Shown: positions 8,938 to 15,555 of the stretch, in pieces
Position numbering within the stretch: position 1 is the first letter of the stretch
Layout: every line of letters starts with the position of its first letter
Origin: an uncultured Anaerolineae bacterium
GTDB lineage: Bacteria; Chloroflexota; Anaerolineae; Anaerolineales; Villigracilaceae
Direction of reading: 5' to 3'
DNA length: 33,391 bases
NCBI GenBank assembly: GCA_903908605.1
Contig: CAIVSQ010000204.1
Location: 1-33,391 of the forward strand
Notes under the pieces: model-generated
Databases searched by the model: none
The model's input: the letters and a program-made list of their open reading frames with translations, nothing else
Told to the model about the DNA's origin: nothing
Program-made: the position numbers and the translations under genes

Positions 8938-9900
8938 ATGAAACACACCAATCTTTTCCGTCTTGTTGGCATCTTATCTCTGCTGGTTTCACTCGCCGCC
9001 AGCCCGGCCAGCGTAATGGCAGCCACCCCGTCGCAAAGCACCGGCCCGATCGCCACCATCCACGTCGACAGCATGGTGATGTCCCTCACCACCACCAATG
9101 TCGGTGTTGGGTCCACGGCCACCTACGCCATCGACCTGCAAAACCTACCGGTTGAAGGTCTTACCAGCGCCGAGTTTTCCTGCACCTATAACGCAACCAT
9201 CGTGGAAGTGTCCAACATTGTCAAAACCAACATGTTTGGCTCTGACGCCGTTACCGTTCTCAATGGCCCAGCCTCAGGCACCTTTGTCTTCGCCATTGCT
9301 GGCGTCACCGGCAAAGCCACCACCGCTGGCACCGTCTTCAAGTTGGATATGAAGGGCCTGACCGCCGGTTCCTTCTCCTTCTCCTGCACCGTACGCGCAT
9401 CAAAGGATGGCAGCTCCCTCTTTAGCATCACCTTCACCCCGGCCACCATCACGGTCGCTGCTGCCAGCACCAATGGCACCGTCAGCGGTACAGTCACCTC
9501 AGCCACCAAGCCAGTCACCGTCACACTCTACTCCGGCACCACCCCGGTAACTTCCGCCACCGCTTCTGCTGCTGGTGCTTATACCTTCAGCCTGACTGCG
9601 GCTGCCGGCACCTATAAAATCGTAGCCAGTTCTTCCGGCTACCTGGATGCCCAAAATACCTCCATCACCCTCACCACCGGCGGTACCCAGGGCATGGCCA
9701 CCATTACCCTCAACGCTGGCGATATCAACCACAACGGCTCGGTTGAAGCCCTGGACGTCTCCACCATCGGGACCAACTATAACCTGACCACCCCAACGGC
9801 CGCCGATCTGAACAACGACCACATCATCAACGTCTTGGATCTGCAAATACTGGCTCCCAACTGGGGCAAGACAATTCAGACCTGGGCTGTCGCACCCTAA
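8938..9900 (+). CDS. Secreted cohesin-dockerin protein
   Basis: The start is the ATG at 8938 with AAAGGAG six bases upstream; an in-frame ATG at 8902 has no ribosome binding site. The 320-residue product has a signal peptide (1-28, cleavage after SVMA). Residues 38-175 are a cohesin-like beta-sandwich, with GSTATYAIDLQNLP, GLTSAEFSCTYNATIVEV and AGTVFKLDMKGL. Residues 178-258 are an Ig/carboxypeptidase-regulatory-like domain (GTVSGTV, TYKIVASSSGY). Residues 260-312 are a type I-like dockerin with two calcium loops: D-x-N-x-N-G at 262-267 with Asp273, and D-x-N-x-D at 290-294 with Asp301. Cohesins bind dockerins tightly, so chains could polymerise head to tail or plug into the cohesins encoded next door. 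No catalytic or carbohydrate-binding module is visible. Confidence 0.85.
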   Translation: MKHTNLFRLVGILSLLVSLAASPASVMAATPSQSTGPIATIHVDSMVMSLTTTNVGVGSTATYAIDLQNLPVEGLTSAEFSCTYNATIVEVSNIVKTNMFGSDAVTVLNGPASGTFVFAIAGVTGKATTAGTVFKLDMKGLTAGSFSFSCTVRASKDGSSLFSITFTPATITVAAASTNGTVSGTVTSATKPVTVTLYSGTTPVTSATASAAGAYTFSLTAAAGTYKIVASSSGYLDAQNTSITLTTGGTQGMATITLNAGDINHNGSVEALDVSTIGTNYNLTTPTAADLNNDHIINVLDLQILAPNWGKTIQTWAVAP

Positions 9901-9919
9901 TCTTTTACCAGCATGGAAC

Positions 9920-9955
9920 CACACCCTGGCAGAGTTTCCGCCCTGCCAGGGTGTG
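9920..9955 (+). terminator. Strong hairpin between cohesin-dockerin and cohesin lipoprotein genes
   Basis: A perfect 13-bp stem CACACCCTGGCAG / CTGCCAGGGTGTG encloses a 10-base loop. The nearest T run (CTTTT) begins 6 bases later, so termination may be only partial. It could set unequal dosage of the secreted and anchored proteins, or protect the 3' end of the mRNA. Confidence 0.6.
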
Positions 9956-10032
9956 AATAGCTTTTGATACCTTCATTCATACATGCCCCTGCCTGCGCTG
10001 TACCCCATCACCATACCCAGAAAACATACCCT

Positions 10033-10557
10033 GTGAAAATTCATCTTCGTCTCACTCTCGCAGCTCTTTTTCTTTTATTGGTCTTACCCGCCTGCCAGGC
10101 CAGCCAGCCCCAAGCCACCCAGGCCCCGCAGCCAGCGATCACTGGCCCATATGCCGCCATGCAGTCAACAGATAGCGGCGTACTGCCTGCTTCCATCCAG
10201 GTCGGAACGTCCATCAACCAGGCCATCACCCTGCAGAACCTGCCCGGCGAAGGCCTGACCAGCGCCGAGTTTAACTGCGGTTATGATGCCAACCTGGTCG
10301 AAATCACTGGCCTGGCCAATGCCGATATCTTCGGCGCCGATGCCCTGGCAGCCATCAACGGCCCGGCCGATGGCAAGTTCATTTTCGCCATTGCGTCGGT
10401 CAGCCAAAAAGCCAGCGCAGGCGGTAAAGTGTTTAAATTTGATATTAAAGCCACTTCGCCCGGTACACTCACCCTCAGCTGCCTGGTTAAGGCCTCCTCT
10501 GGCGGCCCGCTCTTTGATATCGTCTTCCAACCGGCCACTGTTACCATTACTCCCTGA
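10033..10557 (+). CDS. Cohesin-domain lipoprotein
   Basis: The start is assigned to the GTG at 10033, which places a classical lipoprotein signal at the N-terminus: VKIHLRL, a hydrophobic core, and lipobox LPAC with Cys21. An upstream TTG (9964) would add a non-signal-like extension. No clear Shine-Dalgarno is visible. After a Gln/Ala/Pro linker the remaining ~125 residues are one cohesin-like domain. It is strongly similar to the cohesin of the preceding gene: both read NLPxEGLTSAEFxCxY, followed by I-F/M-G-x-DA and a G-K-(V/T)-F-K-(F/L)-D strand. It would be a membrane-anchored receptor for dockerin-bearing partners, plausibly the neighbouring cohesin-dockerin protein. There is no other domain. 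The gene sits 30 bases upstream of the cohesin-FHA gene and was likely duplicated from its neighbour. Confidence 0.8.
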   Translation: MKIHLRLTLAALFLLLVLPACQASQPQATQAPQPAITGPYAAMQSTDSGVLPASIQVGTSINQAITLQNLPGEGLTSAEFNCGYDANLVEITGLANADIFGADALAAINGPADGKFIFAIASVSQKASAGGKVFKFDIKATSPGTLTLSCLVKASSGGPLFDIVFQPATVTITP

Positions 10558-10587
10558 ACTTCGCCCCCTCATTCCCTGGAATATCCT

Positions 10588-11610
10588 GTGAAACGTCTGA
10601 CCGCCCTCATCCTGGCTCTACTGATCGCCTTCCTCGCGCTGCCCGTGGCACGCGCCCAGGCAGCCGAAACGATCTGGATTGAAACCAGCCAGGATTCTTA
10701 CACAGTCGGCGAACCCATTACCATCACCCTAAAAACCAACACCACGCGTTCCATCCAGGGCTTCACTTACAAACTGCGCTTCGACCCGGCCTGCATGCAA
10801 CCCGAGGTGCCCGTCAGCCTGTTCTCTGAAATAAATTACATGGCTGTTCCGCAAACTCCGGGCCAGGTGGAGGCCATCTTCGCCAGCACCAAGCCCATCC
10901 AGGCCACCGGTGGCATCTCCGAGATTCACTTTTCCACCATCGCCAGCTGCCAATCAAGCATCAAGCTGGAAGAAGCCCGCCTGATCATCGCCGGCACAGA
11001 TGGCATGGCCGTACCCATGAATGGCGTCAGCCAGGGCACTAGCAGTCTGGTTATCCGCATCGCCGGTGCAGCCGCCCCCGCTGCCATTGCCATCACCCCG
11101 CAAGCCGTAAATACCGATCCCCAAACCAGCTCCACCGCCGCCCCTCAGCTCACCCCCGAGCCTGCCAGCCCAACCAATACCTGGAGCTGGTTGCTTGTAC
11201 CGCTTGGCATTTTACTTGCGCTGGTCCTTTTTATCGGAGCCATCGTCGTCACGGTGCAATATGTGCGCTCAAAGCGCATGATTACCACCCGGCGAGAAGC
11301 CCCCGCCCCACGCCAAATGCCGGCTCTCTTTGTCAAGCGCGGCCCACAAAGTGGCACAACCATCGTCATCCCGGTCTTTCCCTGTCGGATCGGCAGCGAC
11401 CCCGATAACGAAATCTGCCTGGTGGATGTACGCATCGCACCCGCCCACGCCGAAATCCTGGCCGACGAGTACGGCTACACCCTGCTGGATCTGGGCAGCG
11501 AATATGGCACCTACCTCAACGGGCACCTGGTGAAAAATCAGCAAGCCCAACTCAAGGTCGGCGACACGCTGCGCCTGGGCAGTATTATCATGATGTTTGG
11601 CCCAGCCTGA
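10588..11610 (+). CDS. Cohesin-like, transmembrane and FHA-domain protein
   Basis: A GTG start at 10588 gives a signal peptide (1-25, ending ARAQA). Residues 28-158 are a cohesin-like sandwich (DSYTVGEPITITLKTNT, then GFTYKLRFDPACM, and I-S-E-I-H-F). A Thr/Pro/Ala linker leads to one membrane helix (about 199-224), a basic stop-transfer (RSKR) and a cytoplasmic FHA domain (247-340) with RIGSDPDNEI, HAEI, LDLGSEYGTYLNG and a final LRLGSIIMMFG. FHA domains usually bind phosphothreonine. Here the conserved IGR is IGS and the S-R-x-H motif reads A-P-A-H, so the key Ser and Arg are missing and binding may be lost or changed. The topology links an outside cohesin to the cytoplasm. It is probably co-transcribed with the two genes upstream; dinB follows 29 bases later. 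Confidence 0.8.
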   Translation: MKRLTALILALLIAFLALPVARAQAAETIWIETSQDSYTVGEPITITLKTNTTRSIQGFTYKLRFDPACMQPEVPVSLFSEINYMAVPQTPGQVEAIFASTKPIQATGGISEIHFSTIASCQSSIKLEEARLIIAGTDGMAVPMNGVSQGTSSLVIRIAGAAAPAAIAITPQAVNTDPQTSSTAAPQLTPEPASPTNTWSWLLVPLGILLALVLFIGAIVVTVQYVRSKRMITTRREAPAPRQMPALFVKRGPQSGTTIVIPVFPCRIGSDPDNEICLVDVRIAPAHAEILADEYGYTLLDLGSEYGTYLNGHLVKNQQAQLKVGDTLRLGSIIMMFGPA

Positions 11611-11639
11611 CGCCACCCTACTCCCTTCACAACAACCAC

Positions 11640-12818
11640 ATGCCTCGAACCATCCTGCACCTCGACCTGGACGCCTTTTTCTGCGCGGTCGAAGAACTGC
11701 GCGACCCGACCCTGCGCGGCAAAGCTTTTGCCGTTGGCGGTCGCCCGGAAGAACGCGGCGTGGTGGCATCCTGCTCGTATGCCGCCCGCGCCATGGGTGT
11801 ACACTCCGCCATGCCCATGAGCCAGGCCCTGCGCCTCTGCCCCAGCCTGCTGATCGTTTCATCCGGGCGGGGCCGGTATTCCGAGAAATCCGCGCAGGTG
11901 ATGGACCGGCTCAACAACCTGGCCCCGTTGGTGGAGCAGATCTCAATCGACGAGGCCTTTGTCGATATCAGCGACATCCGCTCACCCGCTCACCAAACCG
12001 CCGAAAATCTGCAGCGCCAGGTCATCAACGAATTGGGGCTGCCTTGCTCGGTGGGGGTTGCCTCCAATAAGCTGGTCGCCAAGATCGCCACCGAAACCGG
12101 CAAAAAAACCAAACGCGCCGCGGATAGCTTTGGACTGCCCGGCTACCCTTGCGGGCTGACCATCGTGCCACCAGGTACCGAAGCCCAGTTCCTTTCCAGG
12201 CTGCCGGTATCCATGCTGTGGGGCGTGGGTCCAAAAACCGAAAAACGCCTGGCCGAACTGGGTATCCACCACATCGGTGAGCTGGCCGCCCTGGGCGAAA
12301 ACACCCTGGCAGGCCTATTTGGTGAAAATGGCCGTGATCTGGCCCGCCACGCCCTCGGCCAGGATGACCGCCCGGTGGTTACCGAACATGCCGCCAAATC
12401 GGTCAGCCAGGAAACCACCTTCGCCCGCGATGTCAGCGATGATCACCTGTTGGAAGATACCCTGCGCGAGCTCTCCGCCTCCGTGGGCCACAGCCTGCGA
12501 AGCGAAAACCTGGCCGGAACCACCATCAAACTCAAATTACGCTGGCCCGATTTCACCACCCTCACCCGCCAGGCCACCCTCCCCAGCCCCACCAACCTGG
12601 ACGAAGAGATCTTCCACACCGCCCGTGAGCTGCTGCACAAGATCCGCGAAAAAGGCCGCCCGGTCCGGCTGATCGGCGTGGGTCTCACCAACCTGGGTCC
12701 ACCCATTCGCCAGATGGAATTATGGGGACAGGAAAACGAAAAGGCCCGCAAGCTCCAGGAAGCCCTGGATAGCCTGCAGGCCCGTTATGGTCGAAAAGTG
12801 GTCGATCGCGGCCGTTAG
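11640..12818 (+). CDS. dinB: DNA polymerase IV (Y-family)
   Basis: This 392-residue translesion polymerase has the expected full length. Its catalytic carboxylates are in HLDLDAFF (Asp9, Asp11 region, with aromatic steric gate at 13-14) and SIDEAFVDI (Asp104, Glu105). The finger motif SYAARAMGVHSAMPM is typical of DinB. The thumb has helix-hairpin-helix DNA contacts (LPVSMLWGVGPKTEKRLAELG), and the little-finger domain runs from about 235 with VSQETTFARD. The C-terminus RYGRKVVDRGR does not end in a recognisable beta-clamp motif. It extends undamaged or damaged primers with low fidelity. The start has no clear ribosome binding site and lies 29 bases after the FHA gene, so it may be translated from that transcript. 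It converges on fmt with only 4 bases between the stops. Confidence 0.95.
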   Translation: MPRTILHLDLDAFFCAVEELRDPTLRGKAFAVGGRPEERGVVASCSYAARAMGVHSAMPMSQALRLCPSLLIVSSGRGRYSEKSAQVMDRLNNLAPLVEQISIDEAFVDISDIRSPAHQTAENLQRQVINELGLPCSVGVASNKLVAKIATETGKKTKRAADSFGLPGYPCGLTIVPPGTEAQFLSRLPVSMLWGVGPKTEKRLAELGIHHIGELAALGENTLAGLFGENGRDLARHALGQDDRPVVTEHAAKSVSQETTFARDVSDDHLLEDTLRELSASVGHSLRSENLAGTTIKLKLRWPDFTTLTRQATLPSPTNLDEEIFHTARELLHKIREKGRPVRLIGVGLTNLGPPIRQMELWGQENEKARKLQEALDSLQARYGRKVVDRGR

Positions 12819-12822
12819 CCGT

Positions 12823-13731
12823 TTACCAATCCTTACTGTAACCCGACAAAAAGGCCTTGCCCAACATCGGCTTTTTGCCGGCAGGCTGTAGCTCATCCAA
12901 CACCAGCAGGCCCGCAGCACAGCCCACCGCCGGTAACCCATCCACCACCAACCGCTCACCGACTCCGGCCCGGCCATCCACCACATGTGCCCGCTGAATT
13001 TTCAATGGACCACCGTTCCAGGGCATGGACGTACCCGGCCAGGGCGAAAAGGCGCGAACACGTCGCTCCAATTCCTGCGCAGTGGACGTAAAAGCCAACA
13101 GACCATCTTCCTTCTTAATCATCCCAAAATACGAAACGCCCTCCACCGGCTGTGGCTCTGGTTGAATCTCCCCCGCCAGGTAAGGGGGCAGAGTCTCCAA
13201 CAGCAGCTCGCCACCCAGGCGCGAAAGCTTCTCAAACAGGCTGCCGCCCGTATCCTGCTTCTCAATCGGGATGGAGCGCCGGCGGATCATCGGGCCGGTA
13301 TCCAACCCCACATCCATCTTCATAATCGTTACACCCGTCTCAGCATCCCCAGCCAAAATGGCCGCCTGGATCGGTGCCGCCCCGCGATGACGCGGCAGCA
13401 GCGAGGCATGGATATTGACACAGCCATAACGCGGCAAATCCAGCACGTTGGCACGCAAAATCTGCCCAAAAGCCGCCACCACAATCAGGTCAGGCGCCCA
13501 ATCGATCAACGGTTGGACGGCCTCAGGCGTGCGCAGCTTTTCGGGTTGGAACACCGGCAACCCCAGCTCAAGCGCCGCCACCTTCACCGGCGGCGGGCTG
13601 AGAGTCATCCCCCGCCCCGAGGGCCGGTCTGGTTGAGTGACAACCCCACAAACGAAGTAATGCGCCGCAAGCGCCCGCAGTGCAGGCACGGCAAAATCAG
13701 GAGAACCCATAAAAACAATACGAATCGTCAT
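12823..13731 (-). CDS. fmt: Methionyl-tRNA formyltransferase
   Basis: The 302-residue product has the standard two-domain form. The N-terminal Rossmann-type formyltransferase has MGSPDFAVPAL, the loop QPDRPSGRGM, and the active-site set Asn106, His108 (NIHASLLPRHRG) and Asp144 (MKMDVGLDTGPM). The C-terminal OB-like domain (about 205-300) contacts tRNA (RVRAFSPWPGT). It formylates Met-tRNAfMet using 10-formyl-tetrahydrofolate. The usual partner def is not in the window. No strong Shine-Dalgarno precedes the ATG. It is divergent from the DUF4870-like gene at 13820, with 88 bases between them. Confidence 0.97.
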   Translation of the reverse strand: MTIRIVFMGSPDFAVPALRALAAHYFVCGVVTQPDRPSGRGMTLSPPPVKVAALELGLPVFQPEKLRTPEAVQPLIDWAPDLIVVAAFGQILRANVLDLPRYGCVNIHASLLPRHRGAAPIQAAILAGDAETGVTIMKMDVGLDTGPMIRRRSIPIEKQDTGGSLFEKLSRLGGELLLETLPPYLAGEIQPEPQPVEGVSYFGMIKKEDGLLAFTSTAQELERRVRAFSPWPGTSMPWNGGPLKIQRAHVVDGRAGVGERLVVDGLPAVGCAAGLLVLDELQPAGKKPMLGKAFLSGYSKDW

Positions 13732-13759
13732 AAAACTATTTTACCCGATAATAATCTGG

Positions 13760-13788
13760 TTGATTTTTGTCTGATTTCGTTGTACAAT
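13760..13788 (+). promoter_or_regulatory. Promoter of the first small membrane protein gene
   Basis: TTGATT (13760-13765), a 17-base spacer and TACAAT (13783-13788) form a good sigma-70-type promoter 31 bases before the ATG. Confidence 0.65.
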
Positions 13789-13819
13789 CGGTTTATCACA
13801 TTCCCCGGAGGAAGAATCT

Positions 13820-14122
13820 ATGTCTGACTTTAATGCAGAAGTAACCAGTGATGACAAACTTTGGGCTGCCCTCGCCTATGTTTTCTCACCGCTCGTTCCC
13901 GTCATATTGATGTTAATGGAAGATAAAAAGAATCGTCCATACATCAAGTCTCACAATGCCCAGGCACTTATTCTTGGCGTTATCGCAGTGGTCACTTCAG
14001 GTTTTTGTGTCGGTATTTTAGTCTGGTTTTACGCCCTCTACCTGGCCTACCAGGCTTACCAGGGCCAGACTGTGGTCATCCCTCTCATCACCGATTTTTG
14101 CAAAAACCAGGGTTGGGCTTAA
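13820..14122 (+). CDS. Small DUF4870/Tic20-like membrane protein, 100 aa
   Basis: The ATG has GGAGGAAG upstream. The protein begins with a soluble stretch (SDFNAEVTSDDKLWAAL) and has two to three hydrophobic helices: AYVFSPLVPVILMLM, ALILGVIAVVTSGFCVGILVWF and the neighbouring ALYLAYQAY. The segment KNRPYIKSHNAQAL between helices matches the DUF4870/Tic20-like signature, in which F/Y-x-x-x-H-(A/N)-x-Q-(A/S) joins two helices. The function of this family is not established. The gene has its own promoter and terminator. A second family member lies 160 bases downstream. Confidence 0.8.
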   Translation: MSDFNAEVTSDDKLWAALAYVFSPLVPVILMLMEDKKNRPYIKSHNAQALILGVIAVVTSGFCVGILVWFYALYLAYQAYQGQTVVIPLITDFCKNQGWA

Positions 14123-14145
14123 GCTTCACAGCCTAAACCACCCAG

Positions 14146-14176
14146 GCTCCGCGTATCCTTTACGCGGAGCTTTTTT
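14146..14176 (+). terminator. Intrinsic terminator
   Basis: GCTCCGCGTA / TACGCGGAGC is a perfect 10-bp stem with a 5-base loop (TCCTT), followed by TTTTTT. Confidence 0.93.
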
Positions 14177-14228
14177 ATTTTCTTGCCTGTTTTTTTGCAA
14201 CCCCACACACCCAAACCTCGTAAACAGA

Positions 14229-14258
14229 TTGTGAAGATCACTACAAGTGAAATAATAC
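14229..14258 (+). promoter_or_regulatory. Probable promoter of the second DUF4870 gene
   Basis: TTGTGA (14229-14234), 18-base spacer, TAATAC (14253-14258), about 28 bases before the ATG at 14286. Confidence 0.45.
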
Positions 14259-14285
14259 TCCACCATCCTTCAAAATGAGGTCATA

Positions 14286-14729
14286 ATGACAACTGAAACC
14301 GTGCAATCCCACCCCATCCCCGCCCCGCTCAGCCAGGGCGAAGAACGCACTTGGGCCATGCTTGCCCACCTGAGTGTGCTCGTCAACCTGTTCACCGGCA
14401 TCCTCGGCCCGGTCGTGGCCCTGATCATCTACCTGATGTTCGCCAATCGCTCAAAATATGTCGCTTACCATGCCATGCAGTCCTTCCTTTTCCAGCTGGT
14501 TGTCTGGTACGGCATCGGTGTCATGTGGGGCGTGGTTGGCTTCCTCAGCCTGCTGGTCGTCGGGCTGATCTTGCTGCCCTTCGCCTGCCTGCTGACCCCA
14601 CTGCTGCTGATCGGCATGGCACTCGCCCCCATTTACGGGATCATCGCCGGTGTTCAAACCTCGCAGGGACGCGACTTCCAATACCTGTGGATTGGTAGCT
14701 GGGTCCGCGGGCTGCTCGATCACGAGTAA
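14286..14729 (+). CDS. DUF4870 family membrane protein, 147 aa
   Basis: The start ATG has a GAGG sequence 7 bases upstream. The layout is that of DUF4870 proteins: a short soluble N-terminus ending in SQGEERTWAMLAHLS, a first helix (VLVNLFTGILGPVVALIIYLMF), the signature loop NRSKYVAYHAMQSFLFQL, two more hydrophobic stretches (GIGVMWGVVGFLSLLVVGLI and a proline-broken LLPFACLLTPLLLIG), and a last segment with IYGIIAGVQTSQGRDFQY. It sits in the cytoplasmic membrane; no reaction is known. It differs from the gene at 13820 in length and loop sequence, so the two are diverged paralogues rather than a recent duplication. It has its own terminator at 14753-14783. Confidence 0.88.
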   Translation: MTTETVQSHPIPAPLSQGEERTWAMLAHLSVLVNLFTGILGPVVALIIYLMFANRSKYVAYHAMQSFLFQLVVWYGIGVMWGVVGFLSLLVVGLILLPFACLLTPLLLIGMALAPIYGIIAGVQTSQGRDFQYLWIGSWVRGLLDHE

Positions 14730-14752
14730 AGTACCCCTTAGCAACCAACCAT

Positions 14753-14783
14753 GAGACGCCCCAAACGGGGCGTCTCTATTTTT
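14753..14783 (+). terminator. Intrinsic terminator
   Basis: GAGACGCCCC / GGGGCGTCTC is a perfect 10-bp stem with an AAAC loop, then TATTTTT. Confidence 0.92.
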
Positions 14784-14840
14784 CGCAGACACTGTCCGCT
14801 AAATATGTCATACAGGTGATATTAACCTGACATTTTTCAC

Positions 14841-14869
14841 TTGACTTGCCCTACCCAAGGCAATAGAAT
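14841..14869 (+). promoter_or_regulatory. Promoter of the glycine riboswitch-gcv operon
   Basis: TTGACT (14841-14846), a 17-base spacer and TAGAAT (14864-14869) lie just upstream of the riboswitch. A second TATAAT at 14875-14880 lacks a good -35. Confidence 0.65.
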
Positions 14870-14887
14870 AACACTATAATTTAACGG

Positions 14888-15121
14888 TTACAGGGAAGAG
14901 ACTCGCGCGGTTCCATTTTTGCGTGGGCGCCGAAGGTGCAAATCCGAGACGGGCGCGTCCGGACGAAACTCTCAGGCAAAAGGACCCTGTTCCGCAATAC
15001 TCTGGAAAGTCCCGCAAGGGACACCGACGGGGCAAGCCTGCCGGGTGAGTCAAACTCACCCGCGGCGAATCTCTCAGGTTACGGACAGAGGGCGTGCGAT
15101 TAAATTCGTGCGCCTTTTTTT
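14888..15121 (+). promoter_or_regulatory. Tandem glycine riboswitch
   Basis: Two glycine aptamers stand in line ahead of gcvH. Aptamer 1 has the conserved GCCGAAGGTGCAA (14929-14941) and CTCTCAGG (14969-14976), closing with AGGACCCTG. Aptamer 2 has ACCGACGGGGCAA (about 15022-15034) and CTCTCAGG (15071-15078), followed by GGACAGAG. A terminator (15091-15121) follows aptamer 2 immediately and is the expression platform. The expected action is an ON switch: glycine binding to aptamer 2 prevents the terminator and lets the cleavage genes be made. The order promoter, aptamers, terminator, gcvH and the conserved cores make the identification firm; the ON logic is family knowledge. Confidence 0.95.
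15091..15121 (+). terminator. Riboswitch-controlled terminator
   Basis: GGCGTGCG pairs with CGTGCGCC (8 bp with two G-T pairs) around ATTAAATT, followed by TTTTTTT. It directly follows aptamer 2, whose closing GAGG could compete for the stem. Confidence 0.85.
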
Positions 15122-15162
15122 GCGCTTAGCAACAAACCCAAAGTCCAAAGGAGCAGTACATA

Positions 15163-15540
15163 ATGAATACCCCCGCACACCTCAAATATACCAAAAGTGA
15201 TGAATGGTTTGACCCCACCACCGGCAAAGCCGGCCTGACCGATTTCGCCCAGGGCCAGCTCTCCGATATCGTCTTCGTCGAAATCCTGGTCGCCGCCGGC
15301 GACACAGTCGAAGTCGGCACCGCCATTGCCTCAGTAGAATCTGTCAAGGCTGCCGCCGAAATCTATTCGCCCGTTGCTGGCCAGGTCGTAGCCATTAACG
15401 CCGACCTGTCCTCTGCCTCTGAAACCCTCAACAGCGATCCCTTTGGCGCTGGTTGGATGATCCAGGTCACCGGTGCCGATGGCTCCGGCCTGATGGATGC
15501 CCCCACCTACGAAGCGGACTGCGCCGGAAGAGCCCACTAA
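15163..15540 (+). CDS. gcvH: Glycine cleavage system H protein
   Basis: The 125-residue lipoyl carrier has the standard fold: HLKYTKSDEWF at the N-terminus, GLTDFAQGQLSDIVFVEI, and the lipoyl loop ESVKAAAEIYSPV with Lys62 as attachment site, followed by NSDPFGAGWMIQV. It carries the aminomethyl group from the P protein to the T protein and is then reoxidised by the L protein. AAAGGAG stands 11 bases before the ATG. Expression should follow the glycine riboswitch directly upstream. gcvPA begins 15 bases downstream. gcvT and lpd are not in the window. Confidence 0.97.
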   Translation: MNTPAHLKYTKSDEWFDPTTGKAGLTDFAQGQLSDIVFVEILVAAGDTVEVGTAIASVESVKAAAEIYSPVAGQVVAINADLSSASETLNSDPFGAGWMIQVTGADGSGLMDAPTYEADCAGRAH

Positions 15541-15555
15541 CCCGGGCCGACAACC

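Noticed and set aside
9964-10032. Upstream TTG start for the cohesin lipoprotein
   Set aside because: It would place 23 non-signal residues with His/Pro clusters before a classical lipoprotein signal; the GTG at 10033 fits better.
8938-11610. Cellulosome gene cluster
   Set aside because: Cohesins and a dockerin are present, but there are no glycoside hydrolases, carbohydrate-binding modules or multi-cohesin scaffoldin, so a cellulose-degrading complex is not supported.
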